NCBI RefSeq assembly: GCF_038051925.1
Contig: NZ_CP150634.1
Location: 1,860,001 to 1,924,000, forward strand
Direction of reading: 5' to 3'
DNA length: 64,000 nt
Source: Methylotuvimicrobium sp. KM2
GTDB lineage: Bacteria; Pseudomonadota; Gammaproteobacteria; Methylococcales; Methylomonadaceae
Shown here: positions 8,414-18,516 of the stretch, piece after piece
Position numbering within the stretch: position 1 is the first letter of the stretch
How the letters are laid out: the number at the start of each line of letters is the position of its first letter
Notes under the pieces: model-generated
Database searches by the model: none
Told to the model about the DNA's origin: nothing
Seen by the model: the letters and a program-made list of their open reading frames with translations, nothing else
Translations under genes and position numbers: made by a program

Positions 8414-9052
8414 ATGGCTAGGGCGGCGCCGTTCGAGGCTCATCATCAACGTTACGAGGCATGGTTCGAAAAGCATGAGGCTGCTTATATCTCGGAATTG
8501 CTGGCCCTGCGGCCATTCGTGCCCTGGGAAGGCTGCGGCGTCGAGATAGGCGTCGGCAGCGGTCGATTCTCGGCGCCGTTGGGGGTACAGGTTGGCGTGG
8601 ACCCATCGCGAGCGATGTTGGCCCATGCCGCGGCGCGAGGCATAAAGGTCGTGGAAGGCATGGCCGAGAATCTGCCTTTCGAAGACGGCACCTTCGATTA
8701 CGCGTTGGTGGTAACGACCATCTGTTTTGTCGACTCCCCAGTGAAAATGCTTGCCGAGGCGCATCGTGTACTTAAACCGGGCGGTCGCCTTGTGATCGGT
8801 TTTATCGATAGGGAAAGCGCCTTGGGACAAGATTATCTGGCGCATCAGAACGAGAGCGTATTTTACCGCGAAGCCACATTCATATCGGCTGACGAAGTGG
8901 AGCAACTTCTGCTGGAAACCGGTTTCTCGATCGACGCTTGGGGCCAGACGCTCGCCCGCCCATTGCACGAAACTCGAGAGATCGAATCGCTAAGGGCAGG
9001 GCGGGGGCAATGTGCATTCGTTGTCGTCGCGGCAACGAAAGAGGATTGGTAA
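8414..9052 (+). CDS. Class I SAM-dependent methyltransferase (UbiE/Methyltransf_11-like)
   Basis: 212-residue cytosolic protein with a Rossmann methyltransferase core: motif I VEIGVGSGRFS (~residue 39), GVDPSRAM, motif PFEDGTFDYALVV, and HRVLKPGGRLVIGF. These are typical of the Methyltransf_11 superfamily. The substrate cannot be read from sequence. It is the last gene of the metal block, 35 bases after the ferritin-like gene, preceded by AAAGGAG. Related methyltransferases are often linked to metal or radical-SAM clusters, but no specific partner is seen here. Confidence 0.85.
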   Translation: MARAAPFEAHHQRYEAWFEKHEAAYISELLALRPFVPWEGCGVEIGVGSGRFSAPLGVQVGVDPSRAMLAHAAARGIKVVEGMAENLPFEDGTFDYALVVTTICFVDSPVKMLAEAHRVLKPGGRLVIGFIDRESALGQDYLAHQNESVFYREATFISADEVEQLLLETGFSIDAWGQTLARPLHETREIESLRAGRGQCAFVVVAATKEDW

Positions 9053-9080
9053 TTATTCAGCATAAGTCATATATAAGAAG

Positions 9081-9178
9081 GTGTCGGGCATTGATTTATA
9101 AGGCTGTCTGCAACAGGACGTTGCAGTCAGAGCTTACAGGGACGTATTCACGCGTCCTTAGAAATCAATACCCGACGC
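9081..9178. repeat. Short inverted-repeat element (~98 bases, MITE-like)
   Basis: GTGTCGGGCATTGATTTATA (9081 on) is mirrored at 9156-9178 with two mismatches over 23 bases. The enclosed ~50 bases contain a segment related to repeat family B (GGGACGTATTCACGCGTCC). No coding capacity and no clear target duplication. It lies just after the methyltransferase. Confidence 0.6.
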
Positions 9179-9267
9179 CAAACCGACCAAATGCGCTGAA
9201 TAGTTACGATGATTGATTCATTGAAAACGAGAGTTACACGATAATATACGGGGCTAAACATCCCTCG

Positions 9268-9525
9268 ATGGAGTGCGGTTTCATGGATTCATCTCTTTAT
9301 TCATCAAGTGCTCAAAATTCCGGTGCACGGGTTTATTTGGTCACAGGCGCCACCGGGGCGATTGGCAAAGCCATTGCGCGGCAACTGGCGGCAAAGCCGA
9401 ATTCCGAAGTCGTATTGGTCTGCCGCGATGGCGAAAAAGCACAACGAGCGGTCCGGGAAATCATCGCTGCCACCGGGAACGAAGCAGTGCGCTTCGAGCT
9501 CGCCGACTTGACCCCTTCGATGTGA
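9268..9525 (+). pseudogene. Truncated short-chain dehydrogenase (N-terminal fragment)
   Basis: About 80 residues of an SDR Rossmann start: YLVTGATGAIGKAIARQL followed by VVLVCRDGEKA and ELADL, matching the NAD(P)-binding half of retinol-dehydrogenase-like SDRs. The catalytic YxxxK half is absent. The break is marked by a tandem duplication of ACCCCTTCGATG at about 9510-9535. Start could be 9268 or ATG 9283. The following ~270 bases (to 9804) show no recognisable gene. Confidence 0.75.
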
Positions 9526-9804
9526 CCCCTTCGATGCTGAGACGCATGATCCTTCGCACGCCACAACCGGTAGAGCTTGCGAACTTGAACTTGACTTCGG
9601 AAATAGTACCATCTAAAGTCAGCGGCAATTTAATGGGCGGGCAAATCTGCCTGGATTGTCAGCTAATATCAAGTTATCGAGGCAACTATGCGCGGTTTTT
9701 CAAATATCAAGGCAAAAGTGCCTGAAAATACCGGTAATATCAACTTGTGTGGGTAGATATGCCTGAGAATCAATAATTAGGTGTAAAAAGCGAAACTTAC
9801 TCTC

Positions 9805-10668
9805 ATGCCAAAAACTGGGAAATCACTAGAAAAACTAGTCTCAAGTCTTGAAAAAGCGCTTGGTGATTCAGGAAATGTTGTTGTCGAATCACCAAAACGC
9901 TTAACGGATAAAATTACGGGTAAGTTGCGTGAGCATGATGTGGTATTAACAATAAACCAAGCGCATCATCAAGTAATCGTGGCCATAGAATGTAGGGATC
10001 GATCTAGACCAATTACTGTGAATCAAGTCGAGGGGTTTTGGAAAAAATGCCAAGATACCGGTGTAGATCATGGCGTAATAGTATCCTCTATGGGCTTTTA
10101 CAATACGGCAAGACAAAAATCCGATTTTCTGGGCATTCGATGCTTAGATATTGAGGAAGTCGAATCGTTTGATTGGATGCTCGCTCAAGGGATGCATTCA
10201 TTAACGAAAAGGCTGTTGCATCATGATTGGGTGTTTTATCCTAAAAAAGAAGGCATTGCTGATAAAACAAATATGGAGGTAATGGATGTTGAAGGAAACT
10301 TGCTAACTCAGGAAGTCCTTACCTCAAATGCTTTATCCCAATTAACCAAACTTCTATCGGAGCCATTGGCTCCAGTTGAAAAGGATTCTGTCACTGTTAA
10401 ATTCCCTGGAGACAATTTAATAATAAGAAATACAGAAACAGGAGAAACCAGTCCTGTAAAGTATGTGATGGCGACATTGCATTATTCTATAGTGGATGAA
10501 TTTATTCCTTTTAAGCTTATTCAATACAAGGATGCAGACGAAAATATTACTGAAGCGGCTGTGGCAGATTTTAACGCAGGCAATATAACAGGGAAATTTA
10601 TGATTGTAGGTAAGTTTGACGAGGAGAAAAAAGTTGTTTTTGTGCCAGACAAAGCAAAAAACACCTAA
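9805..10668 (+). CDS. Restriction-endonuclease-like protein (Mrr/PD-(D/E)xK type)
   Basis: 287 residues. The N-terminal ~125 residues resemble Mrr-type nuclease folds: EHDVVLTI then IVAIECRDRSRPITVNQVEGF, where the D and the E-x-R pair sit at the usual D...ExK positions, followed by GVIVSSMGFYNTARQKS. The C-terminal half is unassigned. R in place of the catalytic K is a caution about activity, though such substitutions occur. The gene is clearly more AT-rich than its neighbours, and its TAA stop lies inside an attC-like site, so it looks like a gene cassette acquired by an integron. Role: DNA restriction or nucleic-acid sensing (inference). Confidence 0.65.
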   Translation: MPKTGKSLEKLVSSLEKALGDSGNVVVESPKRLTDKITGKLREHDVVLTINQAHHQVIVAIECRDRSRPITVNQVEGFWKKCQDTGVDHGVIVSSMGFYNTARQKSDFLGIRCLDIEEVESFDWMLAQGMHSLTKRLLHHDWVFYPKKEGIADKTNMEVMDVEGNLLTQEVLTSNALSQLTKLLSEPLAPVEKDSVTVKFPGDNLIIRNTETGETSPVKYVMATLHYSIVDEFIPFKLIQYKDADENITEAAVADFNAGNITGKFMIVGKFDEEKKVVFVPDKAKNT

Positions 10669-10733
10669 CAATACGCTCGTTCGGGCAAACTACGCTTCGC
10701 TTCGTTTGCGCCGCACAGCTTCAATGTTAAAGC
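10664..10733 (+). other. attC-like integron recombination site 1
   Basis: Begins CCTAACAATACGCTCGTTCG, overlapping the stop codon of the nuclease gene, and ends GCTTCAATGTTAAAGC. The centre is a hairpin (GGGCAAAC...GTTTGCGCC). Outer AAC/GTT trinucleotides and imperfectly paired L arms fit attC architecture; length ~70 bases is typical. The last base of GTTRRRY deviates (G for Y). Confidence 0.55.
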
Positions 10734-10749
10734 ATCACTGGGAGGAAAT

Positions 10750-11142
10750 ATGATAAGTTCTTTGTATGCTGCGATGTTGGCATTATTGATTGTCTGGTTG
10801 TCGCTTCGGGTCATAAAGTTGCGCCGGGAAAAGAAAGTGCGTCTCGGCGATGGGGGCGAACCTGAACTCCAGGCCGCGATCCGAGCCCAGGGAAATGCAA
10901 CAGAATATATCCCTATCTCTCTCATCTTGCTCGTTCTGCTTGAGTTAAGCGGTGCTCATGTAGCCCTTGTGCATTCCGGCGGTATTGCTATGCTCGTTGG
11001 TCGCATCTTGCATGCCAGGGGCTTGCTGACCGAAAGCCTTCGTTATCGCATACTAGGAATGCAAGTTACCATTTTTACACTGATCGGTTTGGCAGTAGCC
11101 AATCTCGCTTACGTTGTGTACAGCGGCTTACGGACGCTCTAA
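10750..11142 (+). CDS. MAPEG-family membrane protein
   Basis: 130-residue integral membrane protein with four hydrophobic helices. The MAPEG hallmark region is visible (RAQGNATEYIPISL, with the conserved N and E, and VGRILHARG). MAPEG proteins include microsomal glutathione transferases; bacterial members are generally of unknown substrate. Start ATG follows CTGGGAGGAAAT. The gene is bracketed by attC-like sites at 10664-10733 and 11139-11194, so it is best read as a gene cassette; MAPEG genes are not expected in a metal or redox operon here. Confidence 0.85.
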   Translation: MISSLYAAMLALLIVWLSLRVIKLRREKKVRLGDGGEPELQAAIRAQGNATEYIPISLILLVLLELSGAHVALVHSGGIAMLVGRILHARGLLTESLRYRILGMQVTIFTLIGLAVANLAYVVYSGLRTL

Positions 11143-11194
11143 CATGGCGCTCAAAGGGACGTGCCGCCTCATGGCGGTTTTTTAAGTTTTGTTA
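11139..11194 (+). other. Degenerate attC-like site 2 with terminator-like hairpin
   Basis: TCTAACATGGCGCTCAAAGG overlaps the MAPEG stop and is a canonical attC left arm. The right arm (AAGTTTTGTTAT) is degraded. Between them CCGCC-TCAT-GGCGG followed by TTTTTT (11164-11183) could act as a rho-independent terminator. Confidence 0.45.
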
Positions 11195-11252
11195 TTTATC
11201 AAGCTTTGGGGATTAGCATCACTGTGACTGAATCGGTGGCCGGGAGAGTCTG

Positions 11253-11981
<729 letters not shown>

Positions 11982-12008
11982 CTGGGTCTGTGCTACCCGC
12001 ATGGACCA

Positions 12009-12059
12009 GGCGTTTCAGCGGACGCAGACGAACCGCATCGCTGAGCTTGATCGTTAAGC
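12009..12059 (+). other. attC-like site 3 (right half well preserved)
   Basis: GGCGTTTCAGCGGACGCAGA on the left and GCTGAGCTTGATCGTTAAGC on the right form imperfect paired arms. The right core GTTAAGC matches GTTRRRY exactly. The left AAC core is missing. The next short gene starts 11 bases later, as expected for a cassette. Confidence 0.5.
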
Positions 12060-12069
12060 AATTGGAACA

Positions 12070-12261
12070 ATGGAAGCCTTACCGTACAAAGAGCTATTGA
12101 GCATTGTTGCCATCGTGTTGACGTTTCTGGCGACGGCTCCTTACATATATTCCATTTTGAAAGGTGCGACCAAACCGCATGTATTTTCTGCTGTTACCCA
12201 AGCTCCAGCTTGGGTAACCTGTTCAGGAAGCTCTAGCTTCCCGAAAATCAAGAAAAATTGA
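12070..12261 (+). pseudogene. Small membrane protein truncated by a palindromic repeat
   Basis: The first ~42 residues (SIVAIVLTFLATAPYIYSIL, KPHVFSAV) look like the start of a small multi-pass membrane protein in which KPHxFSW follows the first helix. After TQAPAW the frame is read from the palindromic repeat at 12193 and stops. The native C-terminus is lost. It directly follows attC-like site 3 and may have been a cassette gene. Confidence 0.6.
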
Positions 12262-12359
12262 ACGAGCGAGTCGGGATTGATTGAGAATGTGCGTAGGTTG
12301 TGTCGGTCACAGGAAGCTGGAGCTTCCGGGGTGTCTTTCCCAAGCTGGAGCTTGGGAAA
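12193..12359. repeat. Mirrored double-palindrome repeat
   Basis: Four hairpins in mirror order: TTACCCAAGCTCCAGCTTGG (12193-12218), GGAAGCTCTAGCTTCC (12226-12242), GGAAGCTGGAGCTTCC (12312-12327) and TTCCCAAGCTGGAGCTTGGG (12336-12359). The element interrupts the small membrane gene at 12070. No coding potential. Confidence 0.75.
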
Positions 12360-12469
12360 GAGCGTGATGTGGGTTGGCCGTTTTTAGCTTGACGCGCATG
12401 GCTTGCGAACCCCGTCCTGCTAAGGGTATGCTGATCTTTGGGCTTTAGCTGAAGAAACTTGCTAATCAG

Positions 12470-13290
12470 GATCTATTATATGATTTTTTCGTGCAAACGC
12501 CGGTCACTAAACGAGATGTCGAAGACACGGATTTTTTCCGATTTCTGCGGATTTCGAAACGGTCCGGCAGGAATTTCATATCGGCTTGGGCTCGGTGGCG
12601 ACACCCGGTACCGTCAAAGGACTGTTCGCGGTTCATCGTGAACTCGGTACGCTGCCGATGACGGTTCTGGCCGAGCCTGCGATCGAACTGGCCCGCGGCG
12701 GCGTGGTCATGAATGCCTTTCAGGCCTATATCTTTGATATCGTCAAGGCGATTTACCTGGCCTATCCCGACACGCGTAAAACCTTTGGCAGCAAAACGCA
12801 TCAAGGCCAATTGCTGCAGCAAGGGGAAGTATTGTATCTGCCCGATTTAGCCGATTGCCTTGAGGTGCTGGCTCGGGAGGGCGAAGCGTTTTTTTATCAG
12901 GGTGAGATCGTGAGCGCCGTCATAAGGCTGTGTGCCGAACGAGGCGGGCACCTGGTCGGCAAAGATTTCAATGATTATCGGCTGGTCAAACGCAAGCCGT
13001 TGTCGATCGATTATCGCGGAGCCACCGTGCTGACCAATCCCGCCCCCAGTTCCGGAGGCACGCTGATTACTTTTGCTTTGCAACTGCTGCAAGCTTTCGA
13101 CCTGTCTCGCCATAGCCCAAGCACGGTCCCGTATCTCGATTTGCTGGCTCAGGTTCAAGACATGACCGATAAGGCGCGCATCGACGCCTACCTTGACGAT
13201 CACACGCACCATCCCGGAGAGCATGTCTTGGATGCGGAAAACGGCGAAGCCTATCGTACTTACCAGGTCTTGCAATCTAGCATGACATAA
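12470..13290 (+). pseudogene. Gamma-glutamyltransferase remnant (frameshifted and truncated)
   Basis: The frame from 12470 reads YDFFVQTPVTKR, then slips by one base in a T-run at 12532-12537, and continues ADFETVRQEFHIGLGSVATPGTVKGLF, a typical N-terminal GGT segment. Homology continues through TNPAPSSGGTLI to about 13285. The signal peptide region and the whole small subunit with the nucleophilic threonine (GxTTH) are missing, so the product cannot mature or act. The second frame alone (TTG or upstream GTG) gives ~234 residues but is not a functional enzyme. The flank contains palindromic repeats, a likely source of the damage. Confidence 0.8.
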
Positions 13291-13390
13291 TCACATGCTC
13301 TGCTCGTGACTCACGATTAATTTGACTTAGAAACGCGCATGAATTTCAGGTCCCTGATTTATTCCATGCCCATTACTTAGTGCGTCAGTC

Positions 13391-14293
13391 TTATCCCTGG
13401 CCTTGTGCTTTAGCAATGACCGATTCCGTTAAAATATCGGCCAAGCGCCTGACGCCGGGGCCCGCAAAGTCGGGGTTCGCCAGGATCAGGTAGAGCGGTA
13501 CTTCTCGTGTATTACCTTCTCTCAAAGGCAATGGCTCTAGAATCCCCGTTCGCAATTGTTCACGAATATGTTCTACGGGTAGCCAGGCAAAGCCATGTCC
13601 CATACTGACGGCCTGAATGGATGTGGCCACCTGGCTCACCGTCCAACGCTGATCAACTTCGACCGATACCGAGCGGTTATCGCGCTTCGCGCCGGAATCC
13701 CGAATCACAACGTGCCGATGTGCGCGCAAGTCCCGATAACTCAATTCACGGCCTAGCCGATGGAGGGGATGCTCGGCATGAGCGACGGCCAGCAAGCGAA
13801 TCCGCATCAACAGATTTCCCAGAAAACCCGGGGGCAACTGCGGTGAAATGGCCAAATCCAAATGCCCGCTGAGCAGCGCATCCGAGGTTCCCCCCAATAC
13901 CGACTCGATCAATTCGACTCGCGTCCCGGGGCTCTCCTGGCCGAAACGCGCCAGGCACGTCAATAACAGCTCGGAAGGAAACAGGATTTCAGCGACGAGG
14001 GTGATAACGGCTTCCCAGCCGGCCGAAAGTTTATGCGCCGCGCGTTCTAAATCGCCGGCTTCATTCACCAGAGCCAAGGCGCGCCGGTAGAGCATTTGTC
14101 CGGTCGGGGTAAGTATGGCCTTGCGCCCTTGAATCTCAAAGGCTTTAACGTCCAGCAAGGATTCAATTTTTTGTACGGCATAACTGACGGCCGATTGGCT
14201 TTTGGACAGTTTTTCTGCGGCTTGGGCGTAACCCCCGGCGTCCACGACTTCAATCAAAGACCGCCATTGCTCCAGTGTAATATGTGGATTCAT
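13391..14293 (-). CDS. LysR-family transcriptional regulator
   Basis: 300 residues, full length for the family. The N-terminal winged helix-turn-helix (about residues 5-65: WRSLIEVVDAGGYAQAAEKL, SQSAVSYAVQKIE) is followed by a LysR substrate-binding domain. It is divergent from azoR with a 106-base intergenic region, the classical arrangement for a LysR regulator controlling its neighbour. A TTATC-N9-GATAA palindrome (14300-14318) sits seven bases above its own start codon and is the likely operator. The expected targets are azoR, yceI and pirin; the inducer (quinone, electrophile or oxidant) is inferred from those genes. Confidence 0.92.
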   Translation of the reverse strand: MNPHITLEQWRSLIEVVDAGGYAQAAEKLSKSQSAVSYAVQKIESLLDVKAFEIQGRKAILTPTGQMLYRRALALVNEAGDLERAAHKLSAGWEAVITLVAEILFPSELLLTCLARFGQESPGTRVELIESVLGGTSDALLSGHLDLAISPQLPPGFLGNLLMRIRLLAVAHAEHPLHRLGRELSYRDLRAHRHVVIRDSGAKRDNRSVSVEVDQRWTVSQVATSIQAVSMGHGFAWLPVEHIREQLRTGILEPLPLREGNTREVPLYLILANPDFAGPGVRRLADILTESVIAKAQGQG

Positions 14294-14299
14294 GATAAC

Positions 14300-14318
14300 T
14301 TATCGAATAAATAGATAA
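14300..14318. promoter_or_regulatory. Candidate LysR operator TTATC-N9-GATAA
   Basis: Perfect 5-base dyad with a 9-base spacer (contains the T-N11-A pattern typical of LysR boxes) between the lysR and azoR starts. It overlaps the region just upstream of the lysR start, fitting autoregulation plus divergent control. Confidence 0.55.
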
Positions 14319-14399
14319 ATATAGGCTAATTATTATGCTTTTTTATCGTTTCAGTAAGGGGTTAAATAGCATCACATTAACTGAATAGAGGAAAAGACG

Positions 14400-15002
14400 A
14401 TGACAACCCTGTTGCAAATCAATTCAAGCATCTTTTCGAATGGCGGTCAGTCCAGCCAATTAGCCAATGCGTTTGTCGCCAAATGGCGGGTCAGGAACCC
14501 GGAAACAAAGGTGGTCGTTCGTGATTTGACCAATGAACCATTGCCTCACCTGGATGCGCAGCGGGTTTCGGCCTACTTCGCGCAGCCCGGTGCCCGGACG
14601 CCGGAACAGCAGTCCTTGGCCGACGAATCGGAGACACTGATCGACGAGATCAAGCGGTCGGATGTCATCGTCATCGGTTTGCCGATGTACAATTTCGGTA
14701 TTCCCTCGACGCTGAAAGCCTATTTTGACAGGATAGCCCGTGCCGGGTTGACTTTCCGATATACCGAGAACGGCCCCGAAGGATTGCTGCCGGGCAAAAA
14801 AGTCTACGTTTTTGCGGCCAGAGGCGGGATGTATGCGGGAACGGCTCTGGATAGCCAAACCAATTATGTGCGCGATTTTCTCAATTTTTTGGGTATCACC
14901 GATATTGAATTCGTCTACGCGGAAGGGCTTAATATGGGTGAACAGGCCAAGGATCAGGCGCTGGCCGGAGCCCATCGGCGGCTTGCAGAATTAGCCGACT
15001 GA
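14400..15002 (+). CDS. azoR: FMN-dependent NADH:quinone reductase / azoreductase
   Basis: 200 residues, the usual AzoR length. Flavodoxin-like fold with the FMN phosphate loop INSSIFSNGGQSSQLA near the N-terminus, GLPMYNFGIPSTLKAYFDRI in the middle, and the FMN-contacting AARGGMYAG. AzoR enzymes reduce quinones and azo dyes by two electrons and protect against thiol stress and quinone redox cycling. Strong ribosome binding site GAGGAAAAG. It begins a plus-strand set with yceI and a pirin gene and is divergent from a LysR regulator, an arrangement that suggests electrophile-responsive induction (inference). Confidence 0.93.
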   Translation: MTTLLQINSSIFSNGGQSSQLANAFVAKWRVRNPETKVVVRDLTNEPLPHLDAQRVSAYFAQPGARTPEQQSLADESETLIDEIKRSDVIVIGLPMYNFGIPSTLKAYFDRIARAGLTFRYTENGPEGLLPGKKVYVFAARGGMYAGTALDSQTNYVRDFLNFLGITDIEFVYAEGLNMGEQAKDQALAGAHRRLAELAD

Positions 15003-15118
15003 ATCGCAAGCCGAAAACTTTGAGACTGTCTTCAACAAAAGTTAGATTCGGTATCGCCTTCCAATTTACGCCGGAAAATAGCATTTTATTTTTATCCAAT
15101 CCACCGAGGAATTTCATT

Positions 15119-15685
15119 ATGAAACGCATCGCACTATTATCGTTAGCGGCGACTTTTTCGGCGGCTACCCTAGCCGCGCCCGAAACCTACGTCATCGACG
15201 GCAGCCATACCTTTCCCGGCTTTTCTTACAGCCATCTCGGGTATTCGACCCAAATGAGCCGTTTCGACAAGACGTCCGGCAAAATCGTACTCGATCGCCA
15301 GGCAAAAACCGGTTCAGTGGAAGTCACGGTCGATACGACGTCGGTCAATACCGGCTTACCGTTATTCAACGAACACATCCAGGGTGAAGATTTTCTGGAT
15401 ACCGCCAAGCACCCCGCAATGACATTCGCTTCCGACAAACTCCTATTCGAAGGTGACATGTTGGTGGCGGTGGATGGCACGTTGAGATTGAAAGGGATCG
15501 CCAAACCCGTGACGTTGACCGTAACATCGTTCCAGTGCATGCCGCACCCCATGTTGGAAAAAGACGCTTGCGGCGCTAACGCTACCGCCGTCGTCAAGCG
15601 GTCCGACTTCAACATGGGCAAATATGCACCTCAGGTAAGCGACGAGGTGACCCTTACCATCCCGGTCGAAGCCGTCAAGGAATAA
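15119..15685 (+). CDS. YceI-family periplasmic lipid-binding protein
   Basis: 188 residues with an N-terminal signal peptide (MKRIALLSLAATFSAATLAA, cut likely after the Ala). The mature part is a YceI lipocalin-like barrel: YVIDGSHTFPGFSYSHLG, TVDTTSVNTG, HPAMTFAS and GTLRLKGIAKPVTL are family landmarks. YceI proteins bind polyisoprenoids such as ubiquinone-like chains. Start ATG 15119 was chosen because it gives the signal peptide; an upstream TTG in frame adds 33 unrelated residues. Two cysteines (CMPH, DACGAN) could form a disulfide, as in a subset of the family. Lies between azoR and a pirin gene. Confidence 0.92.
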   Translation: MKRIALLSLAATFSAATLAAPETYVIDGSHTFPGFSYSHLGYSTQMSRFDKTSGKIVLDRQAKTGSVEVTVDTTSVNTGLPLFNEHIQGEDFLDTAKHPAMTFASDKLLFEGDMLVAVDGTLRLKGIAKPVTLTVTSFQCMPHPMLEKDACGANATAVVKRSDFNMGKYAPQVSDEVTLTIPVEAVKE

Positions 15686-15740
15686 GCTTCGCATCATTCG
15701 ACCACTGTAAATAGGAGGTCGTTAACATGAGGAAACTGAC

Positions 15741-16598
15741 ATGAGCATACGCACGCTTCAACAAATCATTCCAGCCATTGCGACTTCGGACGGCGGCGGC
15801 GTTAAACTGCGTCGTAGCCTTGGACAAAAGCAAGCACTGCGGGTCGATCCTTTCTTGATGCTGGATGAATTTTCTTCCGAGCATGCCGACGATTACATCG
15901 CCGGTTTTCCGGATCACCCGCATCGCGGTTTCGAGACCGTTACCTATATGCTGGAGGGGCACATGCTGCACCAGGATCATCTCGGCAATCGGGGCGATTT
16001 AAAAAGCGGCGGCGCGCAGTGGATGACCGCCGGCCGAGGTATTATTCATTCTGAAATGCCCCAACAAGAAAGCGGTCGCATGCGAGGCTTTCAGCTTTGG
16101 GTCAACTTGCCTGCGAAGGAGAAAATGAAACCGGCCGGCTATCAGGATGTCCGGCCTGAAGAAATTCCGTTGCAAAAATTGCCGGGCGGGGGGCAAGTCA
16201 AAATTATTGCGGGAATTGCCGACATCGCCGGCAATCCCATCGCCGGGCCGATTCAGGGAATAAGCACCGAGGTCTTGTTTTTGGATGTCAGGCTACCTGC
16301 GGGCGAAACTTTTAGCCTCGCGATAACTAAAGATCACAATGCCTTTGTTTATCCCTATGAGGGCACATTGGCGATAGGACCCGCGGCAAATAGACATATC
16401 CTGGCATCGCACAGTGCCGGAGGGCTTTCCGACGGCGACCGGATTGAAATCTTGTCTGAAGAGCACGCAGCGGCATTCTTGCTGTTGGCCGGCCGGCCGT
16501 TAGGAGAGCCGATCGCTCAGTACGGGCCTTTCGTGATGAACACGCGAGAAGAAATCGAGCAGGCCATGGCCGACTATAGGAATGGGCAACTGGTATGA
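15741..16598 (+). CDS. Pirin-family cupin protein
   Basis: 285 residues, usual pirin length. The metal-binding motif of the N-terminal cupin is intact: HPHRGFETVTYM plus HQDH and AGRGIIHSE, giving the three His and one Glu ligands. Bacterial pirins such as YhhW are quercetin dioxygenases or redox-sensing regulators. It follows yceI by 55 bases with AATAGGAGG upstream, and the azoR-yceI-pirin set probably responds together to aromatic or quinone stress under the LysR regulator (inference). No truncation is seen. Confidence 0.92.
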   Translation: MSIRTLQQIIPAIATSDGGGVKLRRSLGQKQALRVDPFLMLDEFSSEHADDYIAGFPDHPHRGFETVTYMLEGHMLHQDHLGNRGDLKSGGAQWMTAGRGIIHSEMPQQESGRMRGFQLWVNLPAKEKMKPAGYQDVRPEEIPLQKLPGGGQVKIIAGIADIAGNPIAGPIQGISTEVLFLDVRLPAGETFSLAITKDHNAFVYPYEGTLAIGPAANRHILASHSAGGLSDGDRIEILSEEHAAAFLLLAGRPLGEPIAQYGPFVMNTREEIEQAMADYRNGQLV

Positions 16599-16783
16599 GC
16601 GGTTGCCGTTGCCGACCATCGTATCGCCCAACACGATATATCCGTTTGGTGGGAGTCGGGTCCGCGCGATGAAAAAACGAACCTAATTCCACGGCCGGCT
16701 TGATTGTAAACCCGAGTCATGAAACGATTGCGCATGAATTCGGCAACCGAAGTCAAAATCCACCTTCTATATCGAATTCATCT

Positions 16784-17758
16784 ATGAAAACAGCCACGGC
16801 AGCGATGACCGCCAATAGCTCCGCCCCCATCATTTCCGTATGCGGCGTCAACAAGACCTATGCCGGCGGTTTCCAGGCGCTCAAAAAAATCGACCTGGAC
16901 ATCAAACGCGGCGAGATATTCGCCTTGCTCGGACCCAACGGTGCGGGCAAGACGACGTTGATTAGCCTCATCTGCGGCATCGTCAAGGCCACTTCCGGAA
17001 CCATCATCGCCGACGGGCACGATATCATGCAAGACTACCGTGCGGCGAGGGCAACCATCGGTTTGGTGCCTCAGGAACTGCATACGGATGCGTTTGAATC
17101 GGTCTGGGCGACGGTCAAATTCAGCCGGGGACTGTTCGGCAAGGCGCCCGATGCAGCCTACTTGGAAAAAGTCCTGCGCGACCTCTCCTTGTGGGACAAG
17201 CGGAACGCAAAAATCATGACGCTCTCGGGCGGTATGAAACGCCGGGTTCTGATTGCCAAGGCGCTCGCGCATGAGCCAACGATATTGTTTCTCGACGAGC
17301 CGAGCGCCGGCGTGGATGTGGAGTTACGGCACGACATGTGGCGCATGGTGCGGGCGCTTCGTGCTCAGGGTACCACGATCATTCTGACCACTCATTACAT
17401 CGAGGAAGCCGAAGACATGGCAGACCGCATCGGAGTGATCAGCAAGGGTGAACTGATCGTCGTTGAAGACAAAGCGGTGCTCATGCGCAAGCTCGGCAAA
17501 AAGCAGCTCACCCTGACTTTGCGGCGCCCGATGACCGGCATCCCGGCCGGATTGAGCGCTTGGCCGTTAGTGCTCTCCGGCGATGGACATGTCCTGGTTT
17601 ATAGCTTCGACGCCCAGGAAGAAGAAACCGGGATTGCCGAGCTGTTGCGTACGCTCGCCGAGCACGGCATCGAATTCAAAGATTTACGCTCCAGGGAGAG
17701 TTCACTGGAGGACATTTTCGTCAGCCTGGTACATCGGCCCAAAGGAACACAAGAATGA
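16784..17758 (+). CDS. ABC exporter ATP-binding protein (YadG/DrrA type)
   Basis: 324 residues from ATG 16784 ([13 protein letters not shown]); an in-frame start at 16700 exists but lacks support. Contains Walker [10 protein letters not shown], signature [15 protein letters not shown], Walker [13 protein letters not shown] and the H-loop TTHYIEEAE, followed by a ~90-residue C-terminal domain typical of DrrA/YadG. Its stop overlaps the start of the permease gene (ATGA), so the two form one exporter. Substrate unknown; YadGH-like exporters are often annotated as multidrug or polysaccharide exporters. Confidence 0.92.
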   Translation: MKTATAAMTANSSAPIISVCGVNKTYAGGFQALKKIDLDIKRGEIFALLGPNGAGKTTLISLICGIVKATSGTIIADGHDIMQDYRAARATIGLVPQELHTDAFESVWATVKFSRGLFGKAPDAAYLEKVLRDLSLWDKRNAKIMTLSGGMKRRVLIAKALAHEPTILFLDEPSAGVDVELRHDMWRMVRALRAQGTTIILTTHYIEEAEDMADRIGVISKGELIVVEDKAVLMRKLGKKQLTLTLRRPMTGIPAGLSAWPLVLSGDGHVLVYSFDAQEEETGIAELLRTLAEHGIEFKDLRSRESSLEDIFVSLVHRPKGTQE

Positions 17759-18516
17759 ATATTTACGGCATTCGCGCCATTTACCATTTTGAAATGGCGC
17801 GCACTTTTCGTACGCTGTGGGAAAGCATCGTAGCGCCGGTGCTGACCACCTCGCTGTATTTCATCGTATTCGGCAAAGCCATCGGTTCCCGTATGGGCGA
17901 CATCGACAACGTCAGCTACGGCGCCTTCATCATCCCAGGGCTGGTAATGCTGAATTTGCTGAACGAAAGCATTTCCAATGCTTCTTTCGGCATCTACATG
18001 CCCAAGTGGGCGGGTACTATTTACGAGCTATTATCGGCACCGGTTTCGTGGTTCGAAGTGCTAATCGGTTATGTGGGGGCGGCGGCGACCAAATCTGTGA
18101 TGTTGGGCCTGCTCATTCTGGGCACGGCACGCATTTTCGTGCCCTACGAGATCGCCCATCCCGTGTGGATGGTTGCCTTTCTGTTGCTGACGGCGGTGAC
18201 TTTCAGTCTGTTCGGCTTCATTATCGGCCTGTGGGCCGATAGCTTTCAGAAACTTCAAGTGGTCCCGATGTTGATCGTTACGCCGCTGACCTTTCTAGGC
18301 GGAGCGTTCTATTCGATCGATATGTTGCCGCCATTGTGGCAGAAGATCACGCTATTCAATCCGGTGGTGTATTTGATAAGCGGTTTTCGCTGGAGTTTTT
18401 ACGGCATAGCTGACGTGGATGTCGCCGTCAGTATCGGCATGACGTTTGGTTTTCTCATGACATGCCTGATTTTTGTATGGTGGGTGTTCAAGACGGGTTA
18501 CAAGATTAGACATTGA
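17755..18516 (+). CDS. ABC-2 type permease (YadH-like)
   Basis: 253 residues with six hydrophobic segments and the ABC-2 family pattern ([46 protein letters not shown]). It pairs with the upstream ATPase through an ATGA overlap. Homodimeric inner-membrane channel of an exporter; the cargo cannot be told from sequence. No downstream gene is coupled; the next ~170 bases contain no gene. Confidence 0.92.
   Translation: MNIYGIRAIYHFEMARTFRTLWESIVAPVLTTSLYFIVFGKAIGSRMGDIDNVSYGAFIIPGLVMLNLLNESISNASFGIYMPKWAGTIYELLSAPVSWFEVLIGYVGAAATKSVMLGLLILGTARIFVPYEIAHPVWMVAFLLLTAVTFSLFGFIIGLWADSFQKLQVVPMLIVTPLTFLGGAFYSIDMLPPLWQKITLFNPVVYLISGFRWSFYGIADVDVAVSIGMTFGFLMTCLIFVWWVFKTGYKIRH

Noticed and set aside
9526..9804. 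Possible second SDR fragment or small ORF (LRRMILRTPQPVELAN)
   Set aside because: No family resemblance could be supported; left as non-coding.
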